Shown here: positions 1 through 8,676 of the stretch, one piece after another
How the letters are laid out: each line of letters starts with the position of its first letter
Position numbering within the stretch: the first letter of the stretch is position 1
Source of the DNA: Guyparkeria sp. SCN-R1
Lineage (GTDB): Bacteria; Pseudomonadota; Gammaproteobacteria; Halothiobacillales; Halothiobacillaceae
Assembly: GCF_003932495.1 (NCBI RefSeq)
Contig: NZ_QZMT01000014.1
Location: 1-64,000, forward strand
Direction: 5' to 3'
DNA length: 64,000 nt
Notes under the pieces: generated by a model
What the model saw: only the letters and a program-made list of their open reading frames with translations
Database searches by the model: none
Told to the model about the DNA's origin: nothing
Translations under genes and position numbers: made by a program

Positions 1-704
1 TGGTATCAGATTGATGGGGTGAAGGTGCCCCATCAACCATTAAATCCGTATACCCAGTTGATGAAGGATGGAGTGGCTCGGCCGAATTAGGCGCCTCGAT
101 GACCACCGGTAACACCGAATCGTCCATAGTCAACGGCAAGTTCGAGATGGGCTACGTGACCGGCCCCTGGACCCACGACCTCCGCCTCGAGGCCATGCAG
201 GCAAGCGAAGACGGCGAGGACACGGCGAACCGGGCACTGGGCGAGTTCGAGAGCAATTACGCCCTGACCGAGCGCGACTACCTGTTCGGCGTGCTGCGCG
301 GCACCCACGACGAGTTCTCGGGCTACAAATACCAGTCCAGTGTCGCCGCCGGTTACGGCCGTAAGCTCTGGGTCTCGGAACGCGGCTACTGGGACGCCGA
401 GATCGGTCCGGGTCTCCGGGTCTCTGAAACCGAGGACGGCGTGCGCGAGACCAACCCCATCGCGCGTGTCGCCAGCAGTTTCGAGTACCGCCTTTCTGAT
501 TTCGCCGAATTCAACCAGGACGTGACCGTGCTTGCCGGAGAGGACAACACCGAGATCGAATCGGTTACTGGGTTGTCCACCTCCCTGACCGAGACGCTGG
601 CAATGAAGCTCGCCTATACCGTCCAGCACAACACCGACGTGCCGGCCGGTACCGAAAACACGGACACCTATACCTCGGTCAATCTGGTCTACAACTTCGA
701 CTGA
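1..704 (+). CDS. DUF481-family outer-membrane protein, 5' end cut and apparently frameshifted
   Basis: The clearly readable part starts at an ATG at 99 and gives 201 residues ending in the aromatic-rich 'NLVYNFD', typical of a beta-barrel C-terminus. The same frame is open upstream from about 15 and reads GWSGSAELGAS just before the ATG, which is the usual opening of DUF481 (YdiY-like, salt-induced outer-membrane) proteins, so 99 is not the natural start. No start codon is available in that upstream stretch, while frame 1 is open from the window edge to a stop at 88-90. A one-base shift near 69 would join the two. Either the gene is a frameshifted pseudogene or there is a sequencing error. 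Function of the family is poorly defined; the outer-membrane location is inferred. Confidence 0.7.
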
Positions 705-753
705 TCGAGGCATTCGCCCGGATGGGCGAACCCGATTGGAGACGACGACAAGC

Positions 754-788
754 AAAAGGCCCGGTGGCAGATGCCAACCGGGCCTTTT
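754..788. terminator. Bidirectional rho-independent terminator
   Basis: AAAAGGCCCGGT and ACCGGGCCTTTT form a strong GC stem, with A and T tracts on both sides. It lies between the convergent DUF481 gene and ridA, so it can end transcripts from either direction. Confidence 0.85.
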
Positions 789-815
789 CTCGTCCGGGTT
801 GCACAAACGGGCCGA

Positions 816-1205
816 TCAGTCCGGCAGGACCATCACCCCGTCGATCTCCACCTCGGCGCCCTTGGGGAGGGCGCGCACACCGAGGGCCGCGCGGGCCGGG
901 AACGGCTCGGCGAGATATTCCTTCATGATCGCGTTGACGGTCTCGAAGTGCGACAGATCCGGCAGGTAGATCTGCAGCTTGACCACGTCGGCCAGCTCGC
1001 CACCGGCGGCGCGGCAGACGGCGGTGAGGTTGTCGAACACGCGTCGGGTCTGCGCCTCGATGCCACCCTCGACCAGCGTCATGGTCGCCGGGTCGAGCGC
1101 GATCTGCCCGGACAGGTAAACGGTGTCGCCGGCGCGCACGGCCTGGGAATAAGGGCCGATGGCGGCCGGGGCGTCGTTGCTCTGAATGATTTCGCGTCGG
1201 CTCAT
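816..1205 (-). CDS. ridA: RidA family reactive imine/enamine deaminase
   Basis: 129 residues, the normal length for RidA/YjgF/UK114 proteins. These cytoplasmic trimers hydrolyse 2-aminoacrylate and related enamines released by PLP enzymes such as threonine dehydratase. Visible family marks are the N-terminal '[12 protein letters not shown]' and the C-terminal '[20 protein letters not shown]', which holds the conserved arginine that binds the substrate carboxylate. It lies directly downstream of spoT on the same strand with an 18-bp gap, the common gammaproteobacterial gmk-rpoZ-spoT-ridA order, and is probably the last gene of that operon; a terminator follows. Confidence 0.93.
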   Translation of the reverse strand: MSRREIIQSNDAPAAIGPYSQAVRAGDTVYLSGQIALDPATMTLVEGGIEAQTRRVFDNLTAVCRAAGGELADVVKLQIYLPDLSHFETVNAIMKEYLAEPFPARAALGVRALPKGAEVEIDGVMVLPD

Positions 1206-1222
1206 GGTCTCTCCGTGAAAGG

Positions 1223-3406
1223 TCAGTGGCGCGAGACGCGCACCACGTCACGCAATTGCTTGATCGAGCGCATCACGCGGGCCAGGTGGATCCGGTCGGT
1301 GACGCGCACGGTGATGTCGATGATGGTGAGGTTCACGTCGCGATCGTCGAAGCGCACGTCGTCGATGTCGGAGCCGGCGTCAGACACCGCCGCGGCGATG
1401 CGCGCCAGGCCGCCACGTACGTTGTTGGCCTGGATGCTGATCTGCGACTGGTATTCGCCGGTGGGTTGGGTCTCCCATTCCACCGCCAGCCAGCGCTCGG
1501 GGTGTTCACCGGCATCGCTGGCATTGGGGCATCCCTGGCGATGGACGACGATCCCGCGACCGGTCGACAGAAAGCCGACCACCGAATCGCCGGGCACCGG
1601 GTGACAACAGCCGGCGAAGCTGACCACCAATCCCTCGGTGCCGCTGATGATCACCGGCGCCTGCTTGGCGCTACCGTCACGCAGGATCTCGTCGGGGTCT
1701 AGCTTGCCGGCTTCGGCCTTGAGCAGGCGCACGACCAGTGGGGCCATGCGATTGCCCAGACCGATTTCGCGCAAGAGGTCGTTGAAGCTCTCCTGGTGGT
1801 ACTCGCGCAGGATCTTGTCGATGCGCGTCTCGTCGAGCTCCTCGATGTCGCAGCCCTCGGCCGTCATCGCCTTTGCCAGAAGACGGTGGCCCAGGCGGAT
1901 GGCCTCGGCATCCTGCAGATGCTTGAGGTAGGCGCGGATGTTGGCCCGTGCCCGAGCGGTGACCACGAACGACAGCCAGCTGGGATTGGGCACCGCGCCC
2001 GGGGCGGTGATCACCTCGACGGTCTGACCGGACTCGAGCGGGGTCGACAGTGGCGCGAAACGCCGATCGATCTTGCAGGCCACGCAGGTATTGCCCACGT
2101 CGGTGTGGATCGCGTAGGCGAAATCCACCGCGGTGGCACGACGTGGCAGTTCGATGATCTCGCCCATCGGCGTGAAGACGTAGACCTCGTCGGGGAATAG
2201 GTCGACCTTGACCGACTCGAGGAATTCCTGCGGGTTGCCGGCCTTCTGCTGGATCTCCAACAGGTCGCGCAGCCATTCGCGCGCCCGGGTCTGGGTGACC
2301 GACCCGCGGTCGCCCTGGGTCTTGTAGAGCCAGTGGGCGGCGATACCGGACTCGGCGAACTGGTGCATCTCGTGGGTGCGGATCTGCACCTCGAGCGGAA
2401 TGCCGTGCGGGCCGAACAGGATGGTGTGCAGCGACTGGTAGCCGTTCGCCTTGGGGATCGCGATGTAATCCTTGAAGCGCCCCGGCAGCGGCTTGTAGAG
2501 ATTGTGGACGATGCCGAGCGCCCGGTAGCAGTCGTCAACCGAGTCCACCAGCACGCGCACCGCGAACACGTCGAACACCTCCTTGAAGGAGAGGTGCTTG
2601 GACTGCATCTTGCGGTAGATGGAATAGGGGCGCTTCTCGCGCGCCAGGCTATCGGCGGTCAGGCCCTCGTGGGAGAAGCGCTGCTCGAAACGCTCCTGGA
2701 TGCCGGCGACGATCTCCTTGCGGTTGCCGCGCGCGCGGCGCACCGCCTCGCTGAGGATGCGGTGGCGCAACGGGTGGAGCGAGGCGAAGCCCAGGTCCTC
2801 GAGCTCGTGCCGGATGGCGTTGAGGCCCAGCCGGTTGGCGATCGGCGTGTAGATGTCGAGCGTCTCGCGCGCGATGCGCCGACGCTTGTCCGGGCGCATC
2901 ACGCCGAGCGTGCGCATGTTGTGCAGGCGGTCGGCGAGCTTGATCAGGATGACGCGCACATCCTCGACCATCGCCATCATCATCTTACGGAAGTTCGCCG
3001 CCTGCGCCTCGGCCTTCGACTTGAAGCGGATCTGGGCGAGCTTGGAGACGCCATCGACCAGGTGGGCGACTTCCTCGCCGAACTCGGCGACGATCTCGTC
3101 GTGGACGATGTCGGTGTCCTCGACGACGTCATGCAGGATGGCCGCGACCAGGGTGGCCTCGTCCATGCGCAGGTCCGCGAGGATGTGCGCCACCGCGATC
3201 GGGTGACTGATGTAGGGTTCGCCGCTCTTGCGGGTCTGACCGGCGTGCGCCTGGGCACCGAATTCGAACGCGGTGCGAATCCGGGCAATGTCCGCCTGGT
3301 CGAGATACTCGGCGAGGTGCTGGGCCAGCGGGGCGAAGAAGACGTCGGTCAGGTGCGACTCGGCCGTCGCGGCGACGACCGGTGTCCCTGTCTGCCCGCT
3401 CTCCAT
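1223..3406 (-). CDS. spoT: Bifunctional (p)ppGpp synthetase/hydrolase SpoT
   Basis: 727 residues from the ATG at 3406. A longer open frame extends upstream but runs into rpoZ and is low-complexity, so I rejected it. The order is HD hydrolase ('[10 protein letters not shown]', '[14 protein letters not shown]'), synthetase ('[20 protein letters not shown]', 'EVQIRT'), TGS ('[20 protein letters not shown]') and a C-terminal ACT domain ('[20 protein letters not shown]'). An intact HD motif means that it can degrade ppGpp, so it is SpoT/Rel rather than a hydrolase-dead RelA. It controls the stringent response. It sits directly behind rpoZ (25-bp gap), the usual arrangement. Confidence 0.96.
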   Translation of the reverse strand: MESGQTGTPVVAATAESHLTDVFFAPLAQHLAEYLDQADIARIRTAFEFGAQAHAGQTRKSGEPYISHPIAVAHILADLRMDEATLVAAILHDVVEDTDIVHDEIVAEFGEEVAHLVDGVSKLAQIRFKSKAEAQAANFRKMMMAMVEDVRVILIKLADRLHNMRTLGVMRPDKRRRIARETLDIYTPIANRLGLNAIRHELEDLGFASLHPLRHRILSEAVRRARGNRKEIVAGIQERFEQRFSHEGLTADSLAREKRPYSIYRKMQSKHLSFKEVFDVFAVRVLVDSVDDCYRALGIVHNLYKPLPGRFKDYIAIPKANGYQSLHTILFGPHGIPLEVQIRTHEMHQFAESGIAAHWLYKTQGDRGSVTQTRAREWLRDLLEIQQKAGNPQEFLESVKVDLFPDEVYVFTPMGEIIELPRRATAVDFAYAIHTDVGNTCVACKIDRRFAPLSTPLESGQTVEVITAPGAVPNPSWLSFVVTARARANIRAYLKHLQDAEAIRLGHRLLAKAMTAEGCDIEELDETRIDKILREYHQESFNDLLREIGLGNRMAPLVVRLLKAEAGKLDPDEILRDGSAKQAPVIISGTEGLVVSFAGCCHPVPGDSVVGFLSTGRGIVVHRQGCPNASDAGEHPERWLAVEWETQPTGEYQSQISIQANNVRGGLARIAAAVSDAGSDIDDVRFDDRDVNLTIIDITVRVTDRIHLARVMRSIKQLRDVVRVSRH

Positions 3407-3431
3407 CGGTGCCCCGACCCGGCCCTTGGGC

Positions 3432-3758
3432 TCAGGCCTCGTCGCTGGTGGCCGGCGTGGCCGGGCGGGCCGGTTCGGCGCTTTCGTCGGCAAACTGGGC
3501 CAGCTCGGCGCGGATCTCCTGCTCGGTGATCTCGGAGCGAGACAGGGTGATCTGCTTCTCGATCTCGTCGATGCGTGCGCGATCGATCTTGCCCTCACCC
3601 AGCTCGCGCAGGGCGATCACCACCGGCTTTTCCTTGCCCATCGGCACCAGCGGCTCGGCGCCGTGCTCGATCTGGCGGGCGCGCTTGGCCGCGGTCAGTA
3701 CCAGCTCGAAGCGGTTGGGGATCTTTTCCAGGCAATCTTCTACGGTTACGCGTGCCAT
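3432..3758 (-). CDS. rpoZ: RNA polymerase omega subunit
   Basis: 108 residues beginning [20 protein letters not shown], the diagnostic omega N-terminus, followed by 'AAKRARQI' and '[15 protein letters not shown]'. Omega binds the beta-prime subunit, assists RNA polymerase assembly and forms part of a ppGpp-binding site. The tail after residue 85 is acidic and proline/alanine-rich, as often seen. It is located between gmk and spoT on the same strand, an order that couples polymerase and alarmone functions. Confidence 0.96.
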   Translation of the reverse strand: MARVTVEDCLEKIPNRFELVLTAAKRARQIEHGAEPLVPMGKEKPVVIALRELGEGKIDRARIDEIEKQITLSRSEITEQEIRAELAQFADESAEPARPATPATSDEA

Positions 3759-3874
3759 CGGTGTCTTAGCCTCGGTATACAGGTTGGACGGCCCGGCCGT
3801 CAGGGGACGACCGGGCCGTATCGCGGTTGGGTGTCTTCTCGACCGAAAAGACGTTTCTGAGCACTAGTTTACGG

Positions 3875-4507
3875 TCAGTCGGCCTCGCCCAGCAAATCGG
3901 CGATCAGCTCGGGCTGCCGTTCGCGCTGCCGATCGGTCTCAAGCCGGGCGGCGATGAACAGCGCGTCGAGCTCATCCAGCGCCTGCTCGAAGTTATCGTT
4001 GATCACGAGATAGTCGTACCAGTGGCACTCGCTCATCTCGCGGCGGGCTTCCGCCAAACGCCGCGCGATCACCTCGTCGTCGTCCGAGGCGCGATTGCGC
4101 AGGCGGCTTTCGAGTTCGGCGCTGCTGGGCGGGAGAATGAAAATGAAGATCGCCTCGGGAAACAGCTTCTTCACCTGCGCCGCGCCCTGCCAGTCGATCT
4201 CGAGGATCAGGTCGCGGCCACGCTCGAGCTCCTCACTGATCGCCGCCTTGCTGGTGCCGTAGTAGTTGTCGAACACCTTGGCATGCTCGACGAAGGCCTC
4301 CTGGGCCAACATCACCTCGAACTGCGAGATATCGACGAAGTGGTAGTGCTCGCCGTTGATCTCGCCGTCCCGCCGCGGGCGGGTGGTGTGCGAGACCGAC
4401 AACGCCAGCTCCGGCCGACGTTCACGCAGCGCCTTGATCAGGCTGGTCTTGCCCGCCCCGGAGGGCGCCGAAATCACGAATAGCTGTCCACGCGGCGTTG
4501 CCGTCAT
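3875..4507 (-). CDS. gmk: Guanylate kinase
   Basis: 210 residues, normal family length. Guanylate kinase converts GMP to GDP with ATP in the cytoplasm. The P-loop 'SAPSGAGKTS' is at residues 13-22, the GMP-binding 'SVSHTTRPRRDGEINGEHY' follows at about 37-55, and the 'LEIDWQGAAQV' segment and lid arginines ('SRLRNR') come later. It is the first gene of the gmk-rpoZ-spoT-ridA run on the minus strand. Confidence 0.96.
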   Translation of the reverse strand: MTATPRGQLFVISAPSGAGKTSLIKALRERRPELALSVSHTTRPRRDGEINGEHYHFVDISQFEVMLAQEAFVEHAKVFDNYYGTSKAAISEELERGRDLILEIDWQGAAQVKKLFPEAIFIFILPPSSAELESRLRNRASDDDEVIARRLAEARREMSECHWYDYLVINDNFEQALDELDALFIAARLETDRQRERQPELIADLLGEAD

Positions 4508-4538
4508 CGTCTCTCCGTCTGTTTCTTGTCGGTCCCAG

Positions 4539-4560
4539 GGAACCTCTGTTCAGAGGTTCC
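4539..4560. repeat. 22-bp perfect hairpin flanked by CCAG direct repeats (collapsed miniature element)
   Basis: GGAACCTCTG, a TT spacer, then CAGAGGTTCC. The ten-base arm equals the terminal inverted repeat of the larger element at 5099-5362. The hairpin is bracketed by CCAG at 4535-4538 and 4561-4564, as expected for a 4-bp target duplication. It lies between the lipoprotein gene and gmk. It has no T tract, so it is a poor intrinsic terminator. Confidence 0.6.
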
Positions 4561-4565
4561 CCAGC

Positions 4566-5024
4566 TCAGCGAGTCACGCGGGTGGTGCCGTCACGCGCCT
4601 CGATCACCCGTACGCGCTCGCCGGGCTGGAAGGATACATCGGTGGCCTGCACGATGCTGACGGTCCGACCGTTGTCGAGTCGGACGGTGATCTCGTAACC
4701 CGCCTGTCGGGTAATGCCTTCCTCGGCCGCCGAACCGGCCACGCCACCCAGCAGCGCGCCACCAACGGTCGCCAGCGCGCGACCCGTGCCGCCACCGACC
4801 TGGTTGCCCAGGATGCCGCCGGTAATCGCGCCCGCGCCAGTGCCGATCGGGGTCTTGGTGCCCTCGATCTGTACCGTGCGGATGTTCTGGACCGTGCCGT
4901 AGTAGACGGTCTGCATCTGGCGGGCCGAATCGCGCGAATAGGCGCCACTCGAAAGACTGCTGGCACAGCCGGAGAGAAAGGCCAGGCCGGCGACAGCCAG
5001 CACCAGGGTCATCCAGTGTTTCAT
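4566..5024 (-). CDS. Glycine-zipper 2TM outer-membrane lipoprotein (SlyB/Pcp-like)
   Basis: 152 residues from ATG 5024, which has GGAGG eight bases upstream. An upstream GTG in frame would place the ribosome-binding site inside the gene and was rejected. A lipoprotein signal peptide ends in 'LAFLSGC', so the mature protein starts at the cysteine. The centre (about residues 60-100) is a glycine-zipper ('GTGAGAITGGILGNQVGGGT', then 'GGALLGGVAGSAAEEG') of the SlyB/Pcp/Rickettsia 17-kDa type. The end is a small beta domain ('VRLDNGRTVSIVQ'). The probable role is structural in the envelope; the exact function is unknown. Confidence 0.85.
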   Translation of the reverse strand: MKHWMTLVLAVAGLAFLSGCASSLSSGAYSRDSARQMQTVYYGTVQNIRTVQIEGTKTPIGTGAGAITGGILGNQVGGGTGRALATVGGALLGGVAGSAAEEGITRQAGYEITVRLDNGRTVSIVQATDVSFQPGERVRVIEARDGTTRVTR

Positions 5025-5098
5025 GTGGAACCTCCGCACGAGTTAACGAACATTTGAAAGTATAAGTCAGATACCCGGCGTGCCGCAGGGTTCTCTTG

Positions 5099-5362
5099 GG
5101 AACCTCTGCACGATTCGATAGTGCCTCTGCGGGACCGCCAAGGGCCCAGTTGCAAGGCGCAGTCCGCCGTGAATGGCGGGGTCCTTCGCAAGGGCTGCAA
5201 CACCGCTAATGGGTCCTTGGCGGCACGCCCGAAGGGGCTGGCGGGTTTGCCCGCACTCGGCGTTGCCGTCCCTCGCCGGGCAATGAGCCCGCCTTCGGCA
5301 CGGCGCCTTGATTGCGAACAAACCCGCGAGCCGGAGACACCATCGAATCGTGCAGAGGTTCC
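5099..5362. repeat. Miniature inverted-repeat element, copy 1
   Basis: 264 bp bounded by near-perfect 25-bp terminal inverted repeats beginning GGAACCTCTGCACGATTCGA (24 of 25 match). The flanks are CTTG on the left and GTTG on the right, compatible with a 4-bp target duplication carrying one change. The interior, read on the minus strand, is clearly related to the element at 27367-27631. It fills the gap between the lipoprotein gene and an exonuclease III gene. Short open frames inside it are conserved between copies only as far as the DNA is, so I do not call them genes. Confidence 0.75.
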
Positions 5363-5368
5363 GTTGGA

Positions 5369-6136
5369 TCAGCGATAGTCGATGATCAGGGGCGCGTGGT
5401 CGGAGAACTTCTCCTCGCGGTAGACCTGCACGTCCGCCAGCCGCTCGCTCAGATCCGGAGTGACGATCTGGTAGTCGATCCGCCAGCCGACGTTGTTGTT
5501 CCAGGCATTCGCCCGATTCGACCACCAGGTGTACTCCGCGACGTCCGGCTTGAGGGTCCGGTGGGCGTCGACGAAACCCAGGTCATCGAACACCCGGTCG
5601 AGCCAGGCGCGCTCGTAGGGCAGGAATCCGGACTTGTTGCGATTGGCACGCCAGTTCTTCAGGTCGATCTCGCGGTGGGCAATATTCCAGTCACCGCAGA
5701 GGATCAGCGAACGTTCCTCGTCACGGACCCGCTGCAGCATGGGCAGGAAGGCCTCCAGGAAGCGATCCTTGGAGGCCTGGCGGTGATCCCCGGCCGACCC
5801 CGAGGGCAGGTAGAGCGAGGCGACGGTGAGATCGCCCACGTCGAAGGCACAGTAGCGGCCCTCAGCGTCGAACTCCCCCAGCCCCATTTGCGTGGTCACG
5901 GCCTCTGGCTGGATCCGGCTGTAGATGGCCACCCCGCTGTAGCCCTTGCGCTCGGCGTCGACGTAGCGGCAGTGGTAGCCCTCGGGCCAGAAGGTCGGGT
6001 CCTTCTCCAGCTGCCAGGCCTGGGCCTTGGTCTCCTGGATGCAAACGAGATCGGCATCCGCCGTGGCCAGCCAGTCGAAGAACCCCTTGCGCGCTGCGGC
6101 GCGGATGCCGTTGGCGTTAAAACTGATTACCCGCAT
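5369..6136 (-). CDS. Exonuclease III-family AP endonuclease (first of two)
   Basis: 255 residues from ATG 6136 (MRVISFNANGIRAAARKGFF). This is an endonuclease/exonuclease/phosphatase-fold enzyme that cuts at abasic sites in base-excision repair. Visible catalytic motifs are the N-terminal 'FNANGIR', 'VCIQETKA' (metal-binding glutamate), 'LCGDWNIAHREIDLKN' and the C-terminal 'FSDHAPLIIDY' (Asp-His pair). The NGIRAA opening is the ExoA/NApe-like type, unlike the paralogue at 22347-23138. It appears to be a single-gene unit between a miniature element and the DegP gene. Confidence 0.93.
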   Translation of the reverse strand: MRVISFNANGIRAAARKGFFDWLATADADLVCIQETKAQAWQLEKDPTFWPEGYHCRYVDAERKGYSGVAIYSRIQPEAVTTQMGLGEFDAEGRYCAFDVGDLTVASLYLPSGSAGDHRQASKDRFLEAFLPMLQRVRDEERSLILCGDWNIAHREIDLKNWRANRNKSGFLPYERAWLDRVFDDLGFVDAHRTLKPDVAEYTWWSNRANAWNNNVGWRIDYQIVTPDLSERLADVQVYREEKFSDHAPLIIDYR

Positions 6137-6217
6137 GTGTTCGTCCAAATGGATGGATTCTAGCAAGGTAAATTCGAATCAAATCGGCCATCCGAGCAGC
6201 CGCCGAGAACAAAAGTG

Positions 6218-6246
6218 CAAAAAAAACCCCGACCATCGGGTCGGGG
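6218..6246 (-). terminator. Rho-independent terminator of the DegP-type protease gene
   Basis: On the minus strand CCCCGACC-CGAT-GGTCGGGG is followed by a run of eight T. It lies downstream of the protease gene and upstream of the exonuclease gene. Confidence 0.85.
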
Positions 6247-6323
6247 CAGCGGTTCTTCCATGAGGAGCCATTCAATGAGAGTGGTTAGTCGGTTAAAAGT
6301 TCCTCGAGCGGCGGTCTCGTTCG

Positions 6324-7733
6324 TCAGTCCAGATCGACCGCCAGGAACAACGGTTGACCGCGGCGCAACAGGCGAATGGCAACCGGGCGGTTTTCCGGTG
6401 CAGAGGACAGCGCCTCGATAAGATCCTGCTCGCTGCGCATCGGGCGACGATTGACCTCCAGCAACACGTCGCCCGGCTCGAACGCCCCGGCAAACGGCGA
6501 ATCTCCGGCAACCGATTCGATCTCGATGCCGTAGCGCACGCCGAGGCTGCCACGATCGCCCTTTTCCAGCGGCGCGACGGACAGCCCGTACGACGACAGG
6601 GCGCCGCCACCAGCGGCCGCCGAGGCATCCAGCTCGGAAAGCACGACCTCGAACTGCATTTCTTCGCCATCACGGATCACGGTCACCTCGGCCGGCTCGC
6701 CCACCGGGGCGGCGCCCACCAGCCGCGGCAGCTGGCCGGAACGCCGGACCGGCTTGCCGTTGAACTCGGTGATGATGTCACCGGACTCGAGACCCGCCTC
6801 GGCCGCCGGGGTATCCGGTTGGACCTGGGCGACCAAGGCGCCCTGCGTGTCGTCCAGACCGAACGAGCGGGCCAGTTCGTCGGTCACCGGCTGGATGATC
6901 ACGCCGAGATAGCCGCGGCGCACCTCGCCGGTGTCCTTGAGCTGCTCGGCGACGTTCATGGCCACGTTTACCGGGATCGCGAACGAGATGCCCATGTAGC
7001 CGCCGGAGTTGGTGTAGATCTGAGAATTGACGCCGATCACCTCGCCATCGGCGTTGATCAGCGGGCCGCCGGAGTTGCCCGGGTTGACCGGTGCATCCGT
7101 CTGGATGAAGGGCACGTAGGTCTCGTTGGGCAGGTCACGGCCGATGGCCGAGACGATGCCGTGGGTGGCCGAATGATCCAGCCCGAACGGCGCGCCGATG
7201 GCCAGCACCCATTCGCCCACGTCGACCTCGTCGGAGTCGCCGATGGTCACGGCGGGCAGGTCCTCGGCATCGATCTTCAGCAGGGCAATGTCGGTACGGC
7301 GATCCTCGCCTATCAGCTCGGCGGGGTACTCCTTCTGATTGTTCAGGCGAACACTGATTTCGTCCGCGCCACGGACCACGTGGGCGTTGGTGATGACGTA
7401 GCCATCGTCACTGATGATGAAACCCGACCCCAGCGACTGGGCCGGACGCGAGCGCGGCATCGGCTGCTGCGGCATCTGCTCGAAGAAATCGCGCAGCATG
7501 TCGCCCATCGGGCCCGGCGGGAGGTTCGGCATCTGCGGCAGTTGCCCCGATTGGCTCGACTGCTGCCCCTTGGTGACGGTGTTGATGTTGACCACCGCCG
7601 GGGCGTTGTCCTTCGCCAGCTTGGCGAAATCCGGGTACTGCGCCTGGGCAGGCGACCCCAACAGCAGCATCGTCGCGGCGAGTGCGACCGCAAGAAGCGC
7701 GGCGGCTCGGCGGGTTGTCACGAATGCCATCAT
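6324..7733 (-). CDS. DegP/MucD-type periplasmic serine protease (Do family)
   Basis: 469 residues from ATG 7733, which has AGGAG seven bases upstream. A Sec signal peptide ('LLAVALAATMLLLGSPAQAQ') is followed by a trypsin-like domain with the His-Asp-Ser triad in 'VITNAHVV', 'RRTDIALLKI' and 'NPGNSGGPLI', then two PDZ domains ('GVIIQPVTDELARSFGL' and a C-terminal PDZ from about residue 370). Do-family proteases degrade or refold misfolded envelope proteins. The linker after the signal peptide is Q/P-rich ('MPQQPMPRSRPAQS'), as in MucD/AlgW-type proteins. It seems monocistronic with its own terminator. Confidence 0.94.
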   Translation of the reverse strand: MMAFVTTRRAAALLAVALAATMLLLGSPAQAQYPDFAKLAKDNAPAVVNINTVTKGQQSSQSGQLPQMPNLPPGPMGDMLRDFFEQMPQQPMPRSRPAQSLGSGFIISDDGYVITNAHVVRGADEISVRLNNQKEYPAELIGEDRRTDIALLKIDAEDLPAVTIGDSDEVDVGEWVLAIGAPFGLDHSATHGIVSAIGRDLPNETYVPFIQTDAPVNPGNSGGPLINADGEVIGVNSQIYTNSGGYMGISFAIPVNVAMNVAEQLKDTGEVRRGYLGVIIQPVTDELARSFGLDDTQGALVAQVQPDTPAAEAGLESGDIITEFNGKPVRRSGQLPRLVGAAPVGEPAEVTVIRDGEEMQFEVVLSELDASAAAGGGALSSYGLSVAPLEKGDRGSLGVRYGIEIESVAGDSPFAGAFEPGDVLLEVNRRPMRSEQDLIEALSSAPENRPVAIRLLRRGQPLFLAVDLD

Positions 7734-7887
7734 CGACCAACTCCTATTCCGGTTCGGAATCATGCGAAAGGTAACAGCCAAGCCCCGGATCAAGGCTAAA
7801 GGGACCAAACGAGAAGGGGCCAGATCGATGAGATAGGGCTTCCCGCATGAAGTTCAAGTTCAATCCCCCCGGCGGGACGGATCCGCC

Positions 7888-8664
7888 TCACGCGGGGCGC
7901 TGCGAATGCACCGTGATCTCGCGTTCATGCAAGGCGGCGACCAGCGCGGTCATGGCCCGCTCGACCTCCGCACGTTCCCCCTTGAAGCCCAGTTCCAGCA
8001 GCCGTCGTTCGGTCGAGAGCACCGGCAGGCTGAACAGCCGCAAGGCCGGGTGGGCCGCACAGAACGCCTCCATCAGGTCGACCAGCTCGCTCTCCGGGGT
8101 GTCGATCAGCCAAAGCGATCGCTCCACGTAGCCCGCATCCCCGAGTCCGGCCAGCGGGCCGGCAAGGATGTTATCGAGCATCGCGTGCGCCATCTCGGGG
8201 AAGCCGGGCAGGAAGAAATGCCGTTCAAGGGCAAAGCCCGGCACGCGGTTGAACGGGTTGGGTACCAGTTCCGCGCCCTCCGGCAGGTCGGCCATCAGGA
8301 TGCGCTTGGGGTGGGCGCCCTCGCCGAACTGCGACTCGATCAGTGCGGCGGCCTCGGGGTGGCGCACCAAAGGTCGCCCGAAGGCCTTGGCGGCACAGGC
8401 CCGAGTGAGATCGTCGGGCGTCGCGCCGATGCCGCCGAAGCAGAACACCGTCGCGCCGTCGGCTCGGCTGCGACGCAGCAGATCGATGATGGTGATCTCG
8501 CGATCAGGCAGGAACTGCGCCCAGTCGACCACCAGCCCGCGGTCCGCAAGGCGCTCGGTGACCGCCGCGAGATGCCGGTCCTGCCGGCGACCGGAAAGTA
8601 TCTCGTCGCCGATCACCACCACGCCGATGCCGGCAAGCGCTCCGTTGCCAAGACCCTCGTTCAT
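7888..8664 (-). CDS. CinA N-terminal-like molybdopterin-binding-domain protein
   Basis: 258 residues, containing only the MoCF-binding-like domain found at the N-terminus of CinA, with no C-terminal nicotinamide-nucleotide amidase domain. Family motifs are 'GDEILSGRRQDRH', 'FCFGGIGATPDDLTR' and 'NPFNRVPGFAL'. Stand-alone proteins of this kind are related to the ADP-ribose pyrophosphatase part of CinA; the activity here is inferred. It follows hemH on the same strand with an 11-bp gap, so co-transcription is likely. Confidence 0.85.
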   Translation of the reverse strand: MNEGLGNGALAGIGVVVIGDEILSGRRQDRHLAAVTERLADRGLVVDWAQFLPDREITIIDLLRRSRADGATVFCFGGIGATPDDLTRACAAKAFGRPLVRHPEAAALIESQFGEGAHPKRILMADLPEGAELVPNPFNRVPGFALERHFFLPGFPEMAHAMLDNILAGPLAGLGDAGYVERSLWLIDTPESELVDLMEAFCAAHPALRLFSLPVLSTERRLLELGFKGERAEVERAMTALVAALHEREITVHSQRPA

Positions 8665-8676
8665 CCCGGACGCGCT

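Noticed and set aside
2333-3529. Long plus-strand open frame of 398 codons opposite spoT
   Set aside because: Antisense shadow of spoT caused by high GC; the composition is not protein-like. The same holds for many similar frames opposite degP, purH, glnE, gyrB and others.
5008-5025. Third parS-like sequence near the lipoprotein start (TGTTTCATGTGGAACC)
   Set aside because: Three mismatches out of 16 and overlap with a start codon; most likely chance.
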